A DNA stretch of 64,000 bases from Bog-532 sp963775825. GTDB taxonomy: Bacteria > Actinomycetota > Actinomycetes > Streptosporangiales > Streptosporangiaceae. Below the pieces are notes generated by a model. That model saw nothing but the letters and a program-made list of their open reading frames with translations. It was not told the origin of the DNA and ran no database searches. Where the stretch lies: assembly GCA_963775825.1 (NCBI GenBank), contig CAVZKY010000037.1, positions 124,001-188,000 of the forward strand, in the 5' to 3' direction. The position numbers were made by a program, and so were the translations under genes. Position 1 is the first letter of the stretch; each line of letters opens with the position of its first letter. Positions 43,318-52,557 of the stretch are shown here, piece by piece.

Positions 43318-45129
43318 ATGAGCATCGGCGGGCGCACCGCGCTGAGTGGCCGCCCGGCGGAGCCCAGGAAGAATCGCGGGCCAGTGGATCCGCGGCTGCT
43401 GCGTTACGCCCGGGCGGCCCGCGGCTACCTGGTCGTGACCGTGGCCCTCGGACTCGCCGGGACGGCGCTGATTCTGGCCCAGGCCGGCCTGCTGGCCCAT
43501 GCCCTGGCCACCGCGGCCCGCAGCGAGGTCGCGGGCGCGCTGGCGGGCACCCTGATAGCGCTGCTCATCGTGGTGCTGATGCGGGCGGCCGTCAGCTACG
43601 GCGGGGAAGTGACCGCGCTTCGCGCGGCCGCGGCCGTCAAATCGCAGCTGCGCAGCGCGCTCACCGCGCGGGCGCTGCGGCTCGGTCCCGGGTGGCTGGG
43701 TCGTCAGCGGGCGGGTGAGATCGCGACCCTGAGCACCCGGGGCCTGGATGGGCTGGACCCCTATTTCGCCCGCTACCTGCCGCAGCTCGTGCTCGGGGTG
43801 CTGGTGCCCATCGCCGTGCTGGCCAGGGTGGCGGCCGCCGACTGGATCTCGGCGGTCGTCATCGCGGTGACGCTGCCGCTGATCCCCGTGTTCGCGGTGC
43901 TGGTCGGCTGGCACGCCAAGGCGCAGACCCGGCGGCAATGGCGATTGCTGGCCATCCTGGGCGGCCACTTCCTCGATGTGGTGGAGGGCTTGCCCACGCT
44001 CAAGGTGTTCGGCCGGGCCAGGGCGCAGGAAGAGGTGATCGCGAAGGTCACGGACGACTACCGGAGAACGACCATGGCGACCTTGCGGGTCGCCTTTCTG
44101 TCCGCGCTCGTCCTGGAGCTGGCCGCCGCGGTGGCCACCGCGCTCGTCGCGGTGGAAGTCGGGCTCCGCCTGCTGTACGGCCACATCGGTTATGAGACAG
44201 CACTGCTGGTACTGCTGCTTACTCCGGAGGCATTTCTGCCGCTGCGCGCGGCCGGGGCCCAGTTCCACGCGAGCATGGAGGGGGCTGCCGCGGCCGGGCG
44301 CGCGTTCGAGATCCTGGACACCCCGGTGCCGGACGGGCCGACTGGCCGGGCGGCGGCGCCCGCGGTGACGGCGCCCGCGGTGACGGCAGACCTGCGGGTC
44401 GCCGAACTCAGGCTGGACGGGATCACCGTGATCTACCCGGGCCGGGCCCGGCCCGCCCTGGACGGGGTCAGCCTGACCATCGCGCCGGGTGAGCGGATCG
44501 TGCTGACCGGGCCGAGCGGCGCGGGCAAGAGCACGCTGCTGGCCCTGCTGCTCCGCTTCGTAATCCCGGCGGCCGGGACCATCGAGGCGGGCGGCGTCGA
44601 CCTGGCCGCAACGGATCTGGAGCAGTGGCGGCGGCAGATCGCGTGGGTACCGCAGCAGCCGTACCTGTTCAGCGGGAGCGCGGCCGACAACATCGCGCTC
44701 GGCCAGCCCGGCGCGAGCCGCGGCGCTATCGGCCGGGCCGCCCGGCTGGCGGGCGCCGCCGAGTTCATCGATTCGCTCCCGTCCGGCTACGACACGCCGC
44801 TCGGGGAGCGTGGCCTGCGGCTTTCGGCGGGCCAGCGGCAGCGGATCGCGCTCGCCCGTGCGTTCCTGCGGGATGCTCCCTTGCTGCTGCTCGATGAACC
44901 AACCGCTCATCTGGATCCGGGCGGGGCCCGGCTGGTCGCCTCGGCCCTGGACACGGAACTGGCCGACCGCACCGTCATCCTGATCAGCCACGGGCGGGGC
45001 TGGTCCATGGGGGCCGGCGGCCGGGCCCTCAGCCTGGACCACGGGACGCTGGTAGCACCGGCTGGATCCGGGCGGCCGGTGGCGCGGGCGGCGGCGGGGC
45101 CGGCGGCGCGGGCGGCGGTGACCAGATGA
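43318..45129 (+). CDS. cydD: Cytochrome bd assembly ABC transporter CydD
   Basis: 603 residues: six membrane helices, then an ABC ATPase. GPSGAGKST (Walker A), LSAGQRQRIALARAF (signature), LLLLDEPTAHLD (Walker B) are intact, and the membrane part has GWLGRQRAGEIATLSTRGLDGLDPYFARYLPQ, diagnostic of CydD. CydDC exports thiols/haem-related compounds needed for cytochrome bd assembly. It overlaps cydC by four bases. Palindrome site 9 is immediately upstream. A Pro/Ala-rich linker TGRAAAPAVTAPAVTADL repeats APAVTA in front of the ATPase. Confidence 0.92.
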   Translation: MSIGGRTALSGRPAEPRKNRGPVDPRLLRYARAARGYLVVTVALGLAGTALILAQAGLLAHALATAARSEVAGALAGTLIALLIVVLMRAAVSYGGEVTALRAAAAVKSQLRSALTARALRLGPGWLGRQRAGEIATLSTRGLDGLDPYFARYLPQLVLGVLVPIAVLARVAAADWISAVVIAVTLPLIPVFAVLVGWHAKAQTRRQWRLLAILGGHFLDVVEGLPTLKVFGRARAQEEVIAKVTDDYRRTTMATLRVAFLSALVLELAAAVATALVAVEVGLRLLYGHIGYETALLVLLLTPEAFLPLRAAGAQFHASMEGAAAAGRAFEILDTPVPDGPTGRAAAPAVTAPAVTADLRVAELRLDGITVIYPGRARPALDGVSLTIAPGERIVLTGPSGAGKSTLLALLLRFVIPAAGTIEAGGVDLAATDLEQWRRQIAWVPQQPYLFSGSAADNIALGQPGASRGAIGRAARLAGAAEFIDSLPSGYDTPLGERGLRLSAGQRQRIALARAFLRDAPLLLLDEPTAHLDPGGARLVASALDTELADRTVILISHGRGWSMGAGGRALSLDHGTLVAPAGSGRPVARAAAGPAARAAVTR

Positions 45130-46994
45130 CCGCCGGCCTCGTAAGGGTGCGTGCGCCCGGGAACGGGGGTGACACCGGGATCGAGCCAGCCCGGCGCGGG
45201 CGTGGCACCGGAAACGGGCGTGACAGCAGGAACGGGCCAGCGGGGGGACGGCCGCTGCTGCGGCTGCTGTGGCTGGCCGGGCCGCTGCGCGGGCGGCTGG
45301 CGCTCTCCGTTCTGGCGGGCGCGGCCGCCACCGGGTTCGGCGTGGCCCTGCTGGCCACTTCCGGCTTCATGCTGGCCCGCGCGTCGGAGCATCCCGGCAT
45401 CCTGGCCATATCCGTCGCGGTGGTCGCGGTCCGCGTGTTCAGCGTCGGCCGCGGCGTATCCCGCTACCTCGAGCGTCTCACCTCGCACGACGTCGCGTTC
45501 CGCGTGCTGGCTGACATCCGGGTGGCCATCTACCGGCGGCTGGAACGGCTCGCGCCGGCCGGGCTGGCCGCCTTCCGGTCCGGTGACCTGCTGGCCGCGC
45601 TGATCAGCGACGTGGACGCCACCCAGGACCTGTTCATCCGGGGTATCGGGCCGCCGCTGGCCGCGGCCCTGGTCGGCGCGGGCGCCGTGACGGCTGGCCT
45701 GCTGATCCTGGCGCCGGCCGGCGGCGTGCTGGCCCTCGGGCTGCTGGCCGCCGGGGTCGTTGCCCCGCCGTTGGCCGTCGCGGCTTCGCGGCGCGCGGCC
45801 CGGGCCACCGCTCCAGCCCGCGGCGAGCTCAGCGCGACGGTCACGGACCTGCTGTCGGGCGCGGCCGAGCTGCACGCGTTCGGCGCCCAGGACTCCGCGC
45901 TGGCCGCCGCCACCGAGGCGGACGCCAGGCTGACCGCGCTGTCCAGGCGCTCGGCCGCGGCGACGGGCCTGGGCAGCGGCCTGATCACCGGCCTGACCGG
46001 GCTCACCGTGTGGGCGGTCCTCCTGCTCGGGGTGGCGGCCGTGGGGCACGGCACGCTCACCCGGGTGCCGCTGGCGGTGCTGACCCTCACCGCGCTGGCC
46101 GCCTTCGAGGCAGTCACCGTCATGCCGGCGGCCGCGCTGCAGCTCGGCGCCGCGCGCGCGTCGGCCCGCCGCATCGGCACGATCCTCGACACGCCGGACC
46201 CGGTCACCGAGCCGGCTGTCCCCCGGCCGCGCGCGGCCGGGCCCGTCTCCGTTCGGCTGTCGGGAGTGCAGGTCCGGTACGAGCCGAACGGGCCGCTCGC
46301 GCTGGACGGCCTCGATCTGGACCTGTCCGCGGACCGCCGGGTCGCGCTCATCGGCCCCAGCGGGGCCGGAAAGTCCACCGCGGCCGCCGTGCTGCTGCGT
46401 TTCCGCGAGCCGACCGGCGGCACGGTCACCCTGAACGGCGCCGATCTGGCCAGCTACGCGGCCGATGACGTGCGAGCGGTGATCAGCGGCTGTCCCCAGG
46501 ATCCGCACGTCTTCGACGCCACCGTCCGGGACAATGTGCGCCTGGGCCGCGCCGGGGCCAGCGACGACGAGCTGACGGCGGCGGCGGCGCAGGCTCGGCT
46601 GCTGCCCTGGATCAATTCCCTGCCGCGGGGCTGGGACACGCCGGTCGGCGCGCACGGAGCCGCCATGTCCGGCGGCGAACGGCAGCGGCTCGCGCTGGCC
46701 CGGGCCCTGCTCGCCGACCCGGCCGTGCTGATTCTCGACGAGCCGACCGCCCATCTGGACCCCGAAGCGCGCACGGCTCTCACCGCCGATCTGCTGCTGA
46801 CCGCGGGCCGCGCCACTCTGCTCATCACCCACGAGCTGGACGGCCTCGAGCAGGTCGATGAGATCATCCTGCTGGACCACGGGAAGGTCACCGAGCGCGG
46901 GACGCACGCCGAGCTCATGCGGGCCGGCGGCCGGTATCGGGAACTCCGGGCTGCCGCGTCGTTCTGGCCCGGCGTTATCACCCCGAAGGAGTGA
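45126..46994 (+). CDS. cydC: Cytochrome bd assembly ABC transporter CydC
   Basis: 622 residues, half of the heterodimer with CydD. FMLARASEHPGILAISVAVVAVRVFSVGRGVSRYLERL is the CydC signature; the ATPase has GPSGAGKST, MSGGERQRLALARAL and LILDEPTAHLD. The first 40 residues are a repetitive Gly/Arg-rich leader. Begins at an ATG overlapping the cydD stop (ATGA). The next gene, a G6PD-like protein, starts 65 bp later on the same strand with its own ribosome site. Confidence 0.92.
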   Translation: MTAGLVRVRAPGNGGDTGIEPARRGRGTGNGRDSRNGPAGGRPLLRLLWLAGPLRGRLALSVLAGAAATGFGVALLATSGFMLARASEHPGILAISVAVVAVRVFSVGRGVSRYLERLTSHDVAFRVLADIRVAIYRRLERLAPAGLAAFRSGDLLAALISDVDATQDLFIRGIGPPLAAALVGAGAVTAGLLILAPAGGVLALGLLAAGVVAPPLAVAASRRAARATAPARGELSATVTDLLSGAAELHAFGAQDSALAAATEADARLTALSRRSAAATGLGSGLITGLTGLTVWAVLLLGVAAVGHGTLTRVPLAVLTLTALAAFEAVTVMPAAALQLGAARASARRIGTILDTPDPVTEPAVPRPRAAGPVSVRLSGVQVRYEPNGPLALDGLDLDLSADRRVALIGPSGAGKSTAAAVLLRFREPTGGTVTLNGADLASYAADDVRAVISGCPQDPHVFDATVRDNVRLGRAGASDDELTAAAAQARLLPWINSLPRGWDTPVGAHGAAMSGGERQRLALARALLADPAVLILDEPTAHLDPEARTALTADLLLTAGRATLLITHELDGLEQVDEIILLDHGKVTERGTHAELMRAGGRYRELRAAASFWPGVITPKE

Positions 46995-47059
46995 TGGCAG
47001 CCAGCCCGCGGCCGCGATCTGATCGGTACATCAGTCGGACAGCCCGGCAGGGAGCTGAG

Positions 47060-48436
47060 ATGGCAACTGACAAGGTGGACGCGCTCGTGATTTTCGGCGC
47101 GACCGGTGACCTGGCGAAGATCGAGACCTTCCCGGCGCTGGTGGGGCTGGTGGAGCGCGGCGTGCTCGACGTGCCGGTGATCGGGGTGGCCAAGAGCGGG
47201 TGGGGGCTGGAGCAGTTCCGCGACTACGCCACCGCGTCGCTGAAGCTCAACAACATGGACGCGAACAGCGCGGTGGCGCAGAAGATGCTCAGCCTGCTGC
47301 GCTACGTGGACGGGGACCTGGGCGACGAGGCCACCTATAAGGCCATGTCGGATCAGATCGGCACGGGCCAGAAGGTCCTGTACTACATGGAGGTGCCGGC
47401 CCAGCTGTTCGGGCGGATCGCGGAGGGCATCGCGACGGCCGGCCGGACGAAGAACGCGCGGGTGATGGTGGAGAAGCCGTTCGGCATCGACCTGGCCAGC
47501 TCGCGGCAGCTCAACGACACGATGCACCAGTACTTCCCGGAGGAGGCGATCTTCCGGGTCGACGACTGGCTGGCCTTCGACCCGGTGGAGAACGTGCTGT
47601 TCGTCCGGTTCGCGAACTCGGTGATCGAGCCGCTGCTCAACCGGACCTACGTGGAGAGCATCCAGATCACCATGGCCGAGGCGTTCGACGTCGCGGACCG
47701 TGGCCGGTTCTACGACCGGACCGGTGCGATCAGGGACGTGCTGCAAAACCACATGCTGCAGGTGCTGGCGACCGTGCTGGCCGAACCGCCGAGCACGCAT
47801 GATCTTTCCGGCTGGCGGGACGCCAAGCAGCAGGTGGTGACGGCGCTGAGCCCGCTGAGCCCGGAGAACACGGTGCGCGGCCAGTACGAGGGCTACCGCC
47901 AGGTGGCGGGCGTGGACCCGAACTCGACCATGGAGACGTTCGTCGCGGTCCGGCTCACCGCCGATACCTGGCGCTGGGCCGGGGTGCCGATCTTGATCCG
48001 GGCGGGCAAGACCATGCCGGTCACCGCCACCGAGGTCATCATCACGTTCAAGGACCCGCCGCACGACGTGTTCGGGATCGAGCCCGCCAGGCCAGCGGAC
48101 ATGCTGAGGTTCCGGATCTGGCCGGAGACGGCGGTCGGCCTCACCCTGCACGGTAAGAAGCCCGGTGCCGGCTGGGAGCCGCAGGCCGAAGAGCTCGGGT
48201 TCGCGCAGCAGCCGGGGTCGGACATCCGCCCCTATGACCGGCTCATCGGCGCCGCCCTGGACGGGGACCGCTGGCTGTTCGCCCGCCAGGACACCGTGGA
48301 GGCCGCCTGGGAGGTCGTCGACCCGGTACTCGGCGACGTCACCCCGGTGCACCCCTACGCAAGGGGCAGCTGGGGTCCCAAGGAGGCGGACCGGCTGCTG
48401 ACGGACCGGGACACGTGGTACGACCCGGCAGGCTGA
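47060..48436 (+). CDS. Glucose-6-phosphate dehydrogenase-like protein with altered active site
   Basis: 458 residues, typical G6PD length. The coenzyme motif VIFGATGDLAK and the C-terminal YDRLIGAALDGDRWLFARQDTVEAAW segment fit the family, as does LQNHMLQVL, with the His that acts as general base. However, the hallmark RIDHYLGKEPV reads RVDDWLAFDPV, so the His and Lys that bind the glucose-6-phosphate phosphate and O1 are Asp and Phe. A different substrate or lost activity is likely. Start ATG 47060 has AGGGAG five bases upstream; an open frame further upstream is rejected. In the cydDC-ndh series, possibly supplying NADPH/NADH. Confidence 0.85.
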   Translation: MATDKVDALVIFGATGDLAKIETFPALVGLVERGVLDVPVIGVAKSGWGLEQFRDYATASLKLNNMDANSAVAQKMLSLLRYVDGDLGDEATYKAMSDQIGTGQKVLYYMEVPAQLFGRIAEGIATAGRTKNARVMVEKPFGIDLASSRQLNDTMHQYFPEEAIFRVDDWLAFDPVENVLFVRFANSVIEPLLNRTYVESIQITMAEAFDVADRGRFYDRTGAIRDVLQNHMLQVLATVLAEPPSTHDLSGWRDAKQQVVTALSPLSPENTVRGQYEGYRQVAGVDPNSTMETFVAVRLTADTWRWAGVPILIRAGKTMPVTATEVIITFKDPPHDVFGIEPARPADMLRFRIWPETAVGLTLHGKKPGAGWEPQAEELGFAQQPGSDIRPYDRLIGAALDGDRWLFARQDTVEAAWEVVDPVLGDVTPVHPYARGSWGPKEADRLLTDRDTWYDPAG

Positions 48437-48480
48437 GCCGCACGCCGCAGTAAAGGATAACCGGGATCGGGGACGCGTCG

Positions 48481-49926
48481 ATGAACGACCAGGATGACCA
48501 GCGCCGCGTGGTGATCATCGGCGGCGGCTTCGCCGGGCTGTTCGCCGCCCGGGTGCTGCGCCGCGCCCCGGTCCGGGTGACCCTCATCGACAGGCGCCCG
48601 CACCACCTGTTCCAGCCGCTGCTGTACCAGTGCTCGACCGGGATCTTGTCCGAGGGGAAGATCGCCGACCCGCTGCGGGATCTGCTCCGTAAGCAGAAGA
48701 ACGCGGACTTCGTGCTGGCCGAGGTGACCGGCATCGACGCCGAAGGGCGCCGGGTGCTGGCGACGCGGCCGCTCGGGGACCAGCTGGAGTTCGGCTACGA
48801 CTACCTGATCATGGCGGCCGGGGTGCAGCAATCGTATTTCGGGCACGACGAGTTTGCCGAGTGGGCCCCCGGCATGAAGACCATCGAGCATGCCCTGGTC
48901 ATCCGGCGCCGCGTCTTCGGCTCGTTCGAGATGGCCGATACCGCGACCGACCCGGCCGAACGCAGCCGCTGGCTCACCTTCGCCCTGGTCGGCGCCGGGC
49001 CCACGGGCGTGGAGCTGGCCGGGCAGATCCGCGAGGTGGCCACCAAGACGCTGCGCGATGAGTACCGTCACATCAAGCCCGAGGACGCCCGGGTGCTGCT
49101 GTTCGACGGCGGGGACGTCCCGCTCGCCCCGTTCGGCCCGGAGCTGTCGGCCAAGGCGGCCCGTACCCTGGACAAGCTCGGCGTCGAGCAGCACATGCAC
49201 TCGATCGTGACCAATATAGACGGCACCGGGCTGAGCGTCCGCGCTCAGGACGGCACGGTGACCCGCCATCAGGCGGGCACCGTGCTGTGGACCGCCGGGG
49301 TGGCCGCGCCGCCGGTCGCAGCGGCCATCGCGGCGGCTACCGGCGCGAAGCAGGACCGGGCCGGCCGCATCATGGTCGGCGACGACTGCACCATTCCCGA
49401 CCACCCCGAGATCTTCGTGACCGGGGACGTGATGAGCCTGAACAAGCTCCCCGGCGTGTGCGAGGTCGCCATGCAGACCGGCATATACGCCGGCGAACGC
49501 ATCAAGCACGAGGTCGCCGGGCGCATGCCCACCAAGCCGTTCCGCTACCGTGACCTCGGGTCGGCTGCCTACCTTTCCCGCGGCAACGCGGTCGTTTCCG
49601 TGGGACGCCTGAAGTTCGCCGGCTTCGCCGGCTGGGTCGTCTGGCTGTTCATCCACATCGGCTTCCTGACCGGCTTCCGCAACCGCCTCGGCGCGCTGGT
49701 GAGCTGGTGGCCCGCCTTTATCTGGGACATACGCCGGGAACGGACCTACACCACCGAGCAAGTCGGACTAGTACAGAGTGCGTACGACGTGCTGCCTCCC
49801 GCCGCCGGCACTGCGCTGCCTGGCAGCACGAGCGGTGCAGAGCTCCCCCATGCAGGCACTGAGCCCTCTAGCCGGCCAGCGGCACCGGATTCGGTACCGG
49901 ACAAGCCCACCGCGCAGCGAGGGTGA
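48481..49926 (+). CDS. ndh: Type II NADH dehydrogenase
   Basis: 481 residues. Two Rossmann motifs, VVIIGGGFAGLFAARVL (FAD, about 10-26) and ALVGAGPTGVELAGQI (NADH), the quinone-site region PGVCEVAMQTGIYAG, and a C-terminal amphipathic membrane part FAGWVVWLFIHIGFLTGFRNRLG. Transfers electrons from NADH to menaquinone without pumping. Following cydDC suggests a short, non-pumping chain NDH-2 to bd oxidase, usual under low oxygen. The final 50 residues are a Pro/Ser-rich tail. Start ATG is 44 bases after the G6PD-like gene. Confidence 0.92.
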   Translation: MNDQDDQRRVVIIGGGFAGLFAARVLRRAPVRVTLIDRRPHHLFQPLLYQCSTGILSEGKIADPLRDLLRKQKNADFVLAEVTGIDAEGRRVLATRPLGDQLEFGYDYLIMAAGVQQSYFGHDEFAEWAPGMKTIEHALVIRRRVFGSFEMADTATDPAERSRWLTFALVGAGPTGVELAGQIREVATKTLRDEYRHIKPEDARVLLFDGGDVPLAPFGPELSAKAARTLDKLGVEQHMHSIVTNIDGTGLSVRAQDGTVTRHQAGTVLWTAGVAAPPVAAAIAAATGAKQDRAGRIMVGDDCTIPDHPEIFVTGDVMSLNKLPGVCEVAMQTGIYAGERIKHEVAGRMPTKPFRYRDLGSAAYLSRGNAVVSVGRLKFAGFAGWVVWLFIHIGFLTGFRNRLGALVSWWPAFIWDIRRERTYTTEQVGLVQSAYDVLPPAAGTALPGSTSGAELPHAGTEPSSRPAAPDSVPDKPTAQRG

Positions 49927-49945
49927 TGCCGCGGCCCGCGCGTGG

Positions 49946-49966
49946 GCTCACCCTTGGCGGATGATG
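49946..49966. promoter_or_regulatory. Shared palindrome site 10
   Basis: GCTCACC - CTTGGCG - GATGATG; exact match TCACCC-N5-GGATGA. Just downstream of the ndh stop and 120 bp upstream of the sulfatase. Confidence 0.7.
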
Positions 49967-50085
49967 CGCCGGTGACGTGCGTGCTGACAGCATTCGCAGC
50001 GGGTCTGCGTGAGCGAAACCCGGAAGGTTCCCCTCCTCCGTGGTGAGACCCGTCAGATGTCCGCCGGGTGCGAGGAGCAGTGCAG

Positions 50086-52456
50086 ATGAGCGAGCCGTTC
50101 AAGGGCACGATCAATATCGATATCCGCGATTCCGTCCCGGACTGGGGACCGTTCGAGCCGCCGAAGGCGCCGGACGGCGCGGCCAATGTCGTCTACATCG
50201 TGCTCGATGACGTGGGCTTCTCGGCCATAAGCAGCTACGGCGGTCCCATCGAGACACCGAACATCGACCGGATCGCGGCCGAGGGAATCCGCTACACGCA
50301 GTGGCACACCACGGCGCTGTGCTCGCCGACCCGCTCGTGCCTGCTGACCGGGCGCAACCACACCCGTAACAGCATGGCCTGCATCACCGAGGCCGCGGTC
50401 GGGTTCCCGAACGCGAGCGGGACGATCCCGCCGGAGAACGGCATGATCTCCGAGATCCTGGGTGAGCAGGGCTGGAACACCTACATCACAGGCAAGTGGC
50501 ACCTATGCCCGACCGTGGAGATGAACCTGGCGTCGACCCGGCGGAACTGGCCGACCGGCCGCGGCTTCGAGCGGTTTTACGGGTTCCTGGGCGCCGAGAC
50601 CAACCAGTGGTACCCGGACCTGGTCTACGACAACCACCCGGTCGACCAGCCGAAGTCGCCGGAGCAGGGCTACCACCTGACCGTCGACCTCACCGACAAG
50701 GCGCTGGAGTTCATCCAGGACGCGAAGTCGGTCGCCCCGGACAAGCCGTTCTTCCTCTACTACGCGCCCGGCGCCGCGCACGCACCGCATCAGGTCGCGA
50801 AGGAATGGGCCGATAAGTTCCGGGGCCAGTTCGACATGGGCTACGAGGCGATGCGGGAGCAGACCCTGGCCAAGCAGAAGAAGATGGGTATCGTCCCGGC
50901 CGACACCGAGCTGCCGCCGGTCAACCCGATCGGCACGCCGGAAACCCGGCAGGGCCCGGAGGGTCAGCCGTTCCCCCCGCTGGATGCCACCCGGCCCTGG
51001 GACTCGCTGACCGCGGAGGAAAAGCGGCTGTTCGCCCGGATGGCCGAGGTGTACGCGGGGTTCCTGGCCCACGCCGACCACCAGATCGGCCGCCTGCTCG
51101 ACTACCTGGAGGAGTCCGGGCAGCGCGAGAACACCATGGTGATTCTCGTGTCGGACAACGGGGCGAGCGGCGAAGGCGGCCCTAACGGGTCGGTGAACGA
51201 GAACATCTTCGCGAACGGGCTGCCCGACAACATGCAGGCCAACCTGGCCATGCTGGACGAGCTTGGCGGGACGAGGACCTACAACCACTACCCGAACGGC
51301 TGGGCGATGGCGTTCAACACGCCGTTCAAGATGTGGAAGCGGTATGAGTTCAACGGCGGCACCGCCGACCCGTGCATCATCTCCTGGCCCGCTACGGTGG
51401 CTGGGGCCACCGCCGGCCGGGGCGAGATCCGGCACCAGTACCACCACGCCATCGACATCGTGCCGACCATCCTGGACACCCTGGGGGTGCGGGGCCCTGC
51501 GGCGATCAAGGGCCATGTGCAGAGCCGGTTCGACGGGGTGAGCATGCGCTACAGCGCCGACATGGCATCGGCGCCCTCGGCCCGCAAGACCCAGTTCTAC
51601 TCGATGCTCGGCTCGCGCGGGATCTGGCACGACGGCTGGAAGGCCGTCACCACCCACCCCACGATCAGCGGCTGGAGTCACTTCAACGAGGACACCTGGG
51701 AGCTGTACCACACCGACACCGACCGGGCCGAGATACACGACCTGGCCGCCGAGCACCCAGAGAAGGTCCGGGAACTGGTCAACCTGTGGTACGCCGAAGC
51801 CGGTGAGAACGGCGCGTTCCCGCTCGATGACCGGTCCGCGATAGAGATCATCACCACGCCACGGCCGCAGCTGGCCGCTCCGCGCGAGCGGTACGCCTAC
51901 TTCCCCGACACCGCGGAGGTGCCCGAGGCCCAGGCGGTCAACGTTCGCAACCGGTCCTTCAGCATCGGCGCGCTGGTCGACCTGCCCGCCCCAGGCGCGC
52001 AGGGCGTGCTGTTCGCGCACGGCTCCCGCTTCGGCGGGCACGCGCTGTACATCAAGGGCGGCCGGCTGCACTACGTCAACAACTTCGTCGGCATGATGGA
52101 GCAGAAGATCGACGCCACCCAGGACCTGCCGACCGGTTCGGACCTGATCTTGTCCGCCTCGTTCGAGAAGGACGGCGAGGATCCCCCCGGCGTCTCCGAC
52201 CGGGATCCTGTCCCTCTACTACGCGGACAAGAAGGTCGGCGAAGGCCGGATCAAGACCCAGCCCGGGCTGTTCAGCCTGGCGGGTGAGGGCCTATGTGTC
52301 GGCCGGGACAGTGGCGAGCCGGTGACCAGCGATTACCCCGGCGAGCACCCGTACACCTTCACCGGCGGCACGATCAAGCGCGTCGCCGTGGACGTCAGCG
52401 GCGACCCCTACGTGGACCTCGAGCGCGAGGCCCAGGCCATGCTCGCACGCGAGTAA
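50086..52456 (+). pseudogene. Arylsulfatase, one frameshift near the C-terminus
   Basis: About 790 residues. The formylglycine site is Cys79 in LCSPTRSCLLTGR (CxPxR type I). Metal and active-site residues are visible: VLDDVGF, TGKWH, YYAPGAAHAPH, VSDNGASGEGG. A C-terminal lectin-like/beta domain ends in FTGGTIKRVAVDVSGD. The frame changes at about 52201: after EDPPGVS one extra G moves it to GILSLYYADKKVGEG and the stop at 52454. The catalytic domain (first 500 residues) is undamaged. ATG 50086 has GAGGAG upstream. Its activating enzyme is encoded convergently right after it, and palindromes precede both genes. Confidence 0.85.
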
Positions 52457-52472
52457 CGCACGGGAACAGACG

Positions 52473-52513
52473 GATCCGGCCGGCGGTGCCCGGGAGGCAT
52501 CGCCGGCCGGATC
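52473..52513. terminator. Bidirectional hairpin terminator
   Basis: GATCCGGCCGGCG (52473-52485) pairs perfectly with CGCCGGCCGGATC (52501-52513) around a 15-base loop. It is placed between the convergent stops of the sulfatase (52456) and FGE (52558). The 13-bp GC-rich stem is very stable; there is no long T-run. Confidence 0.65.
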
Positions 52514-52557
52514 GTTTGCCGGGGGTGGACCCGGTGCCGCGCCGGGGCTGATGTGGC

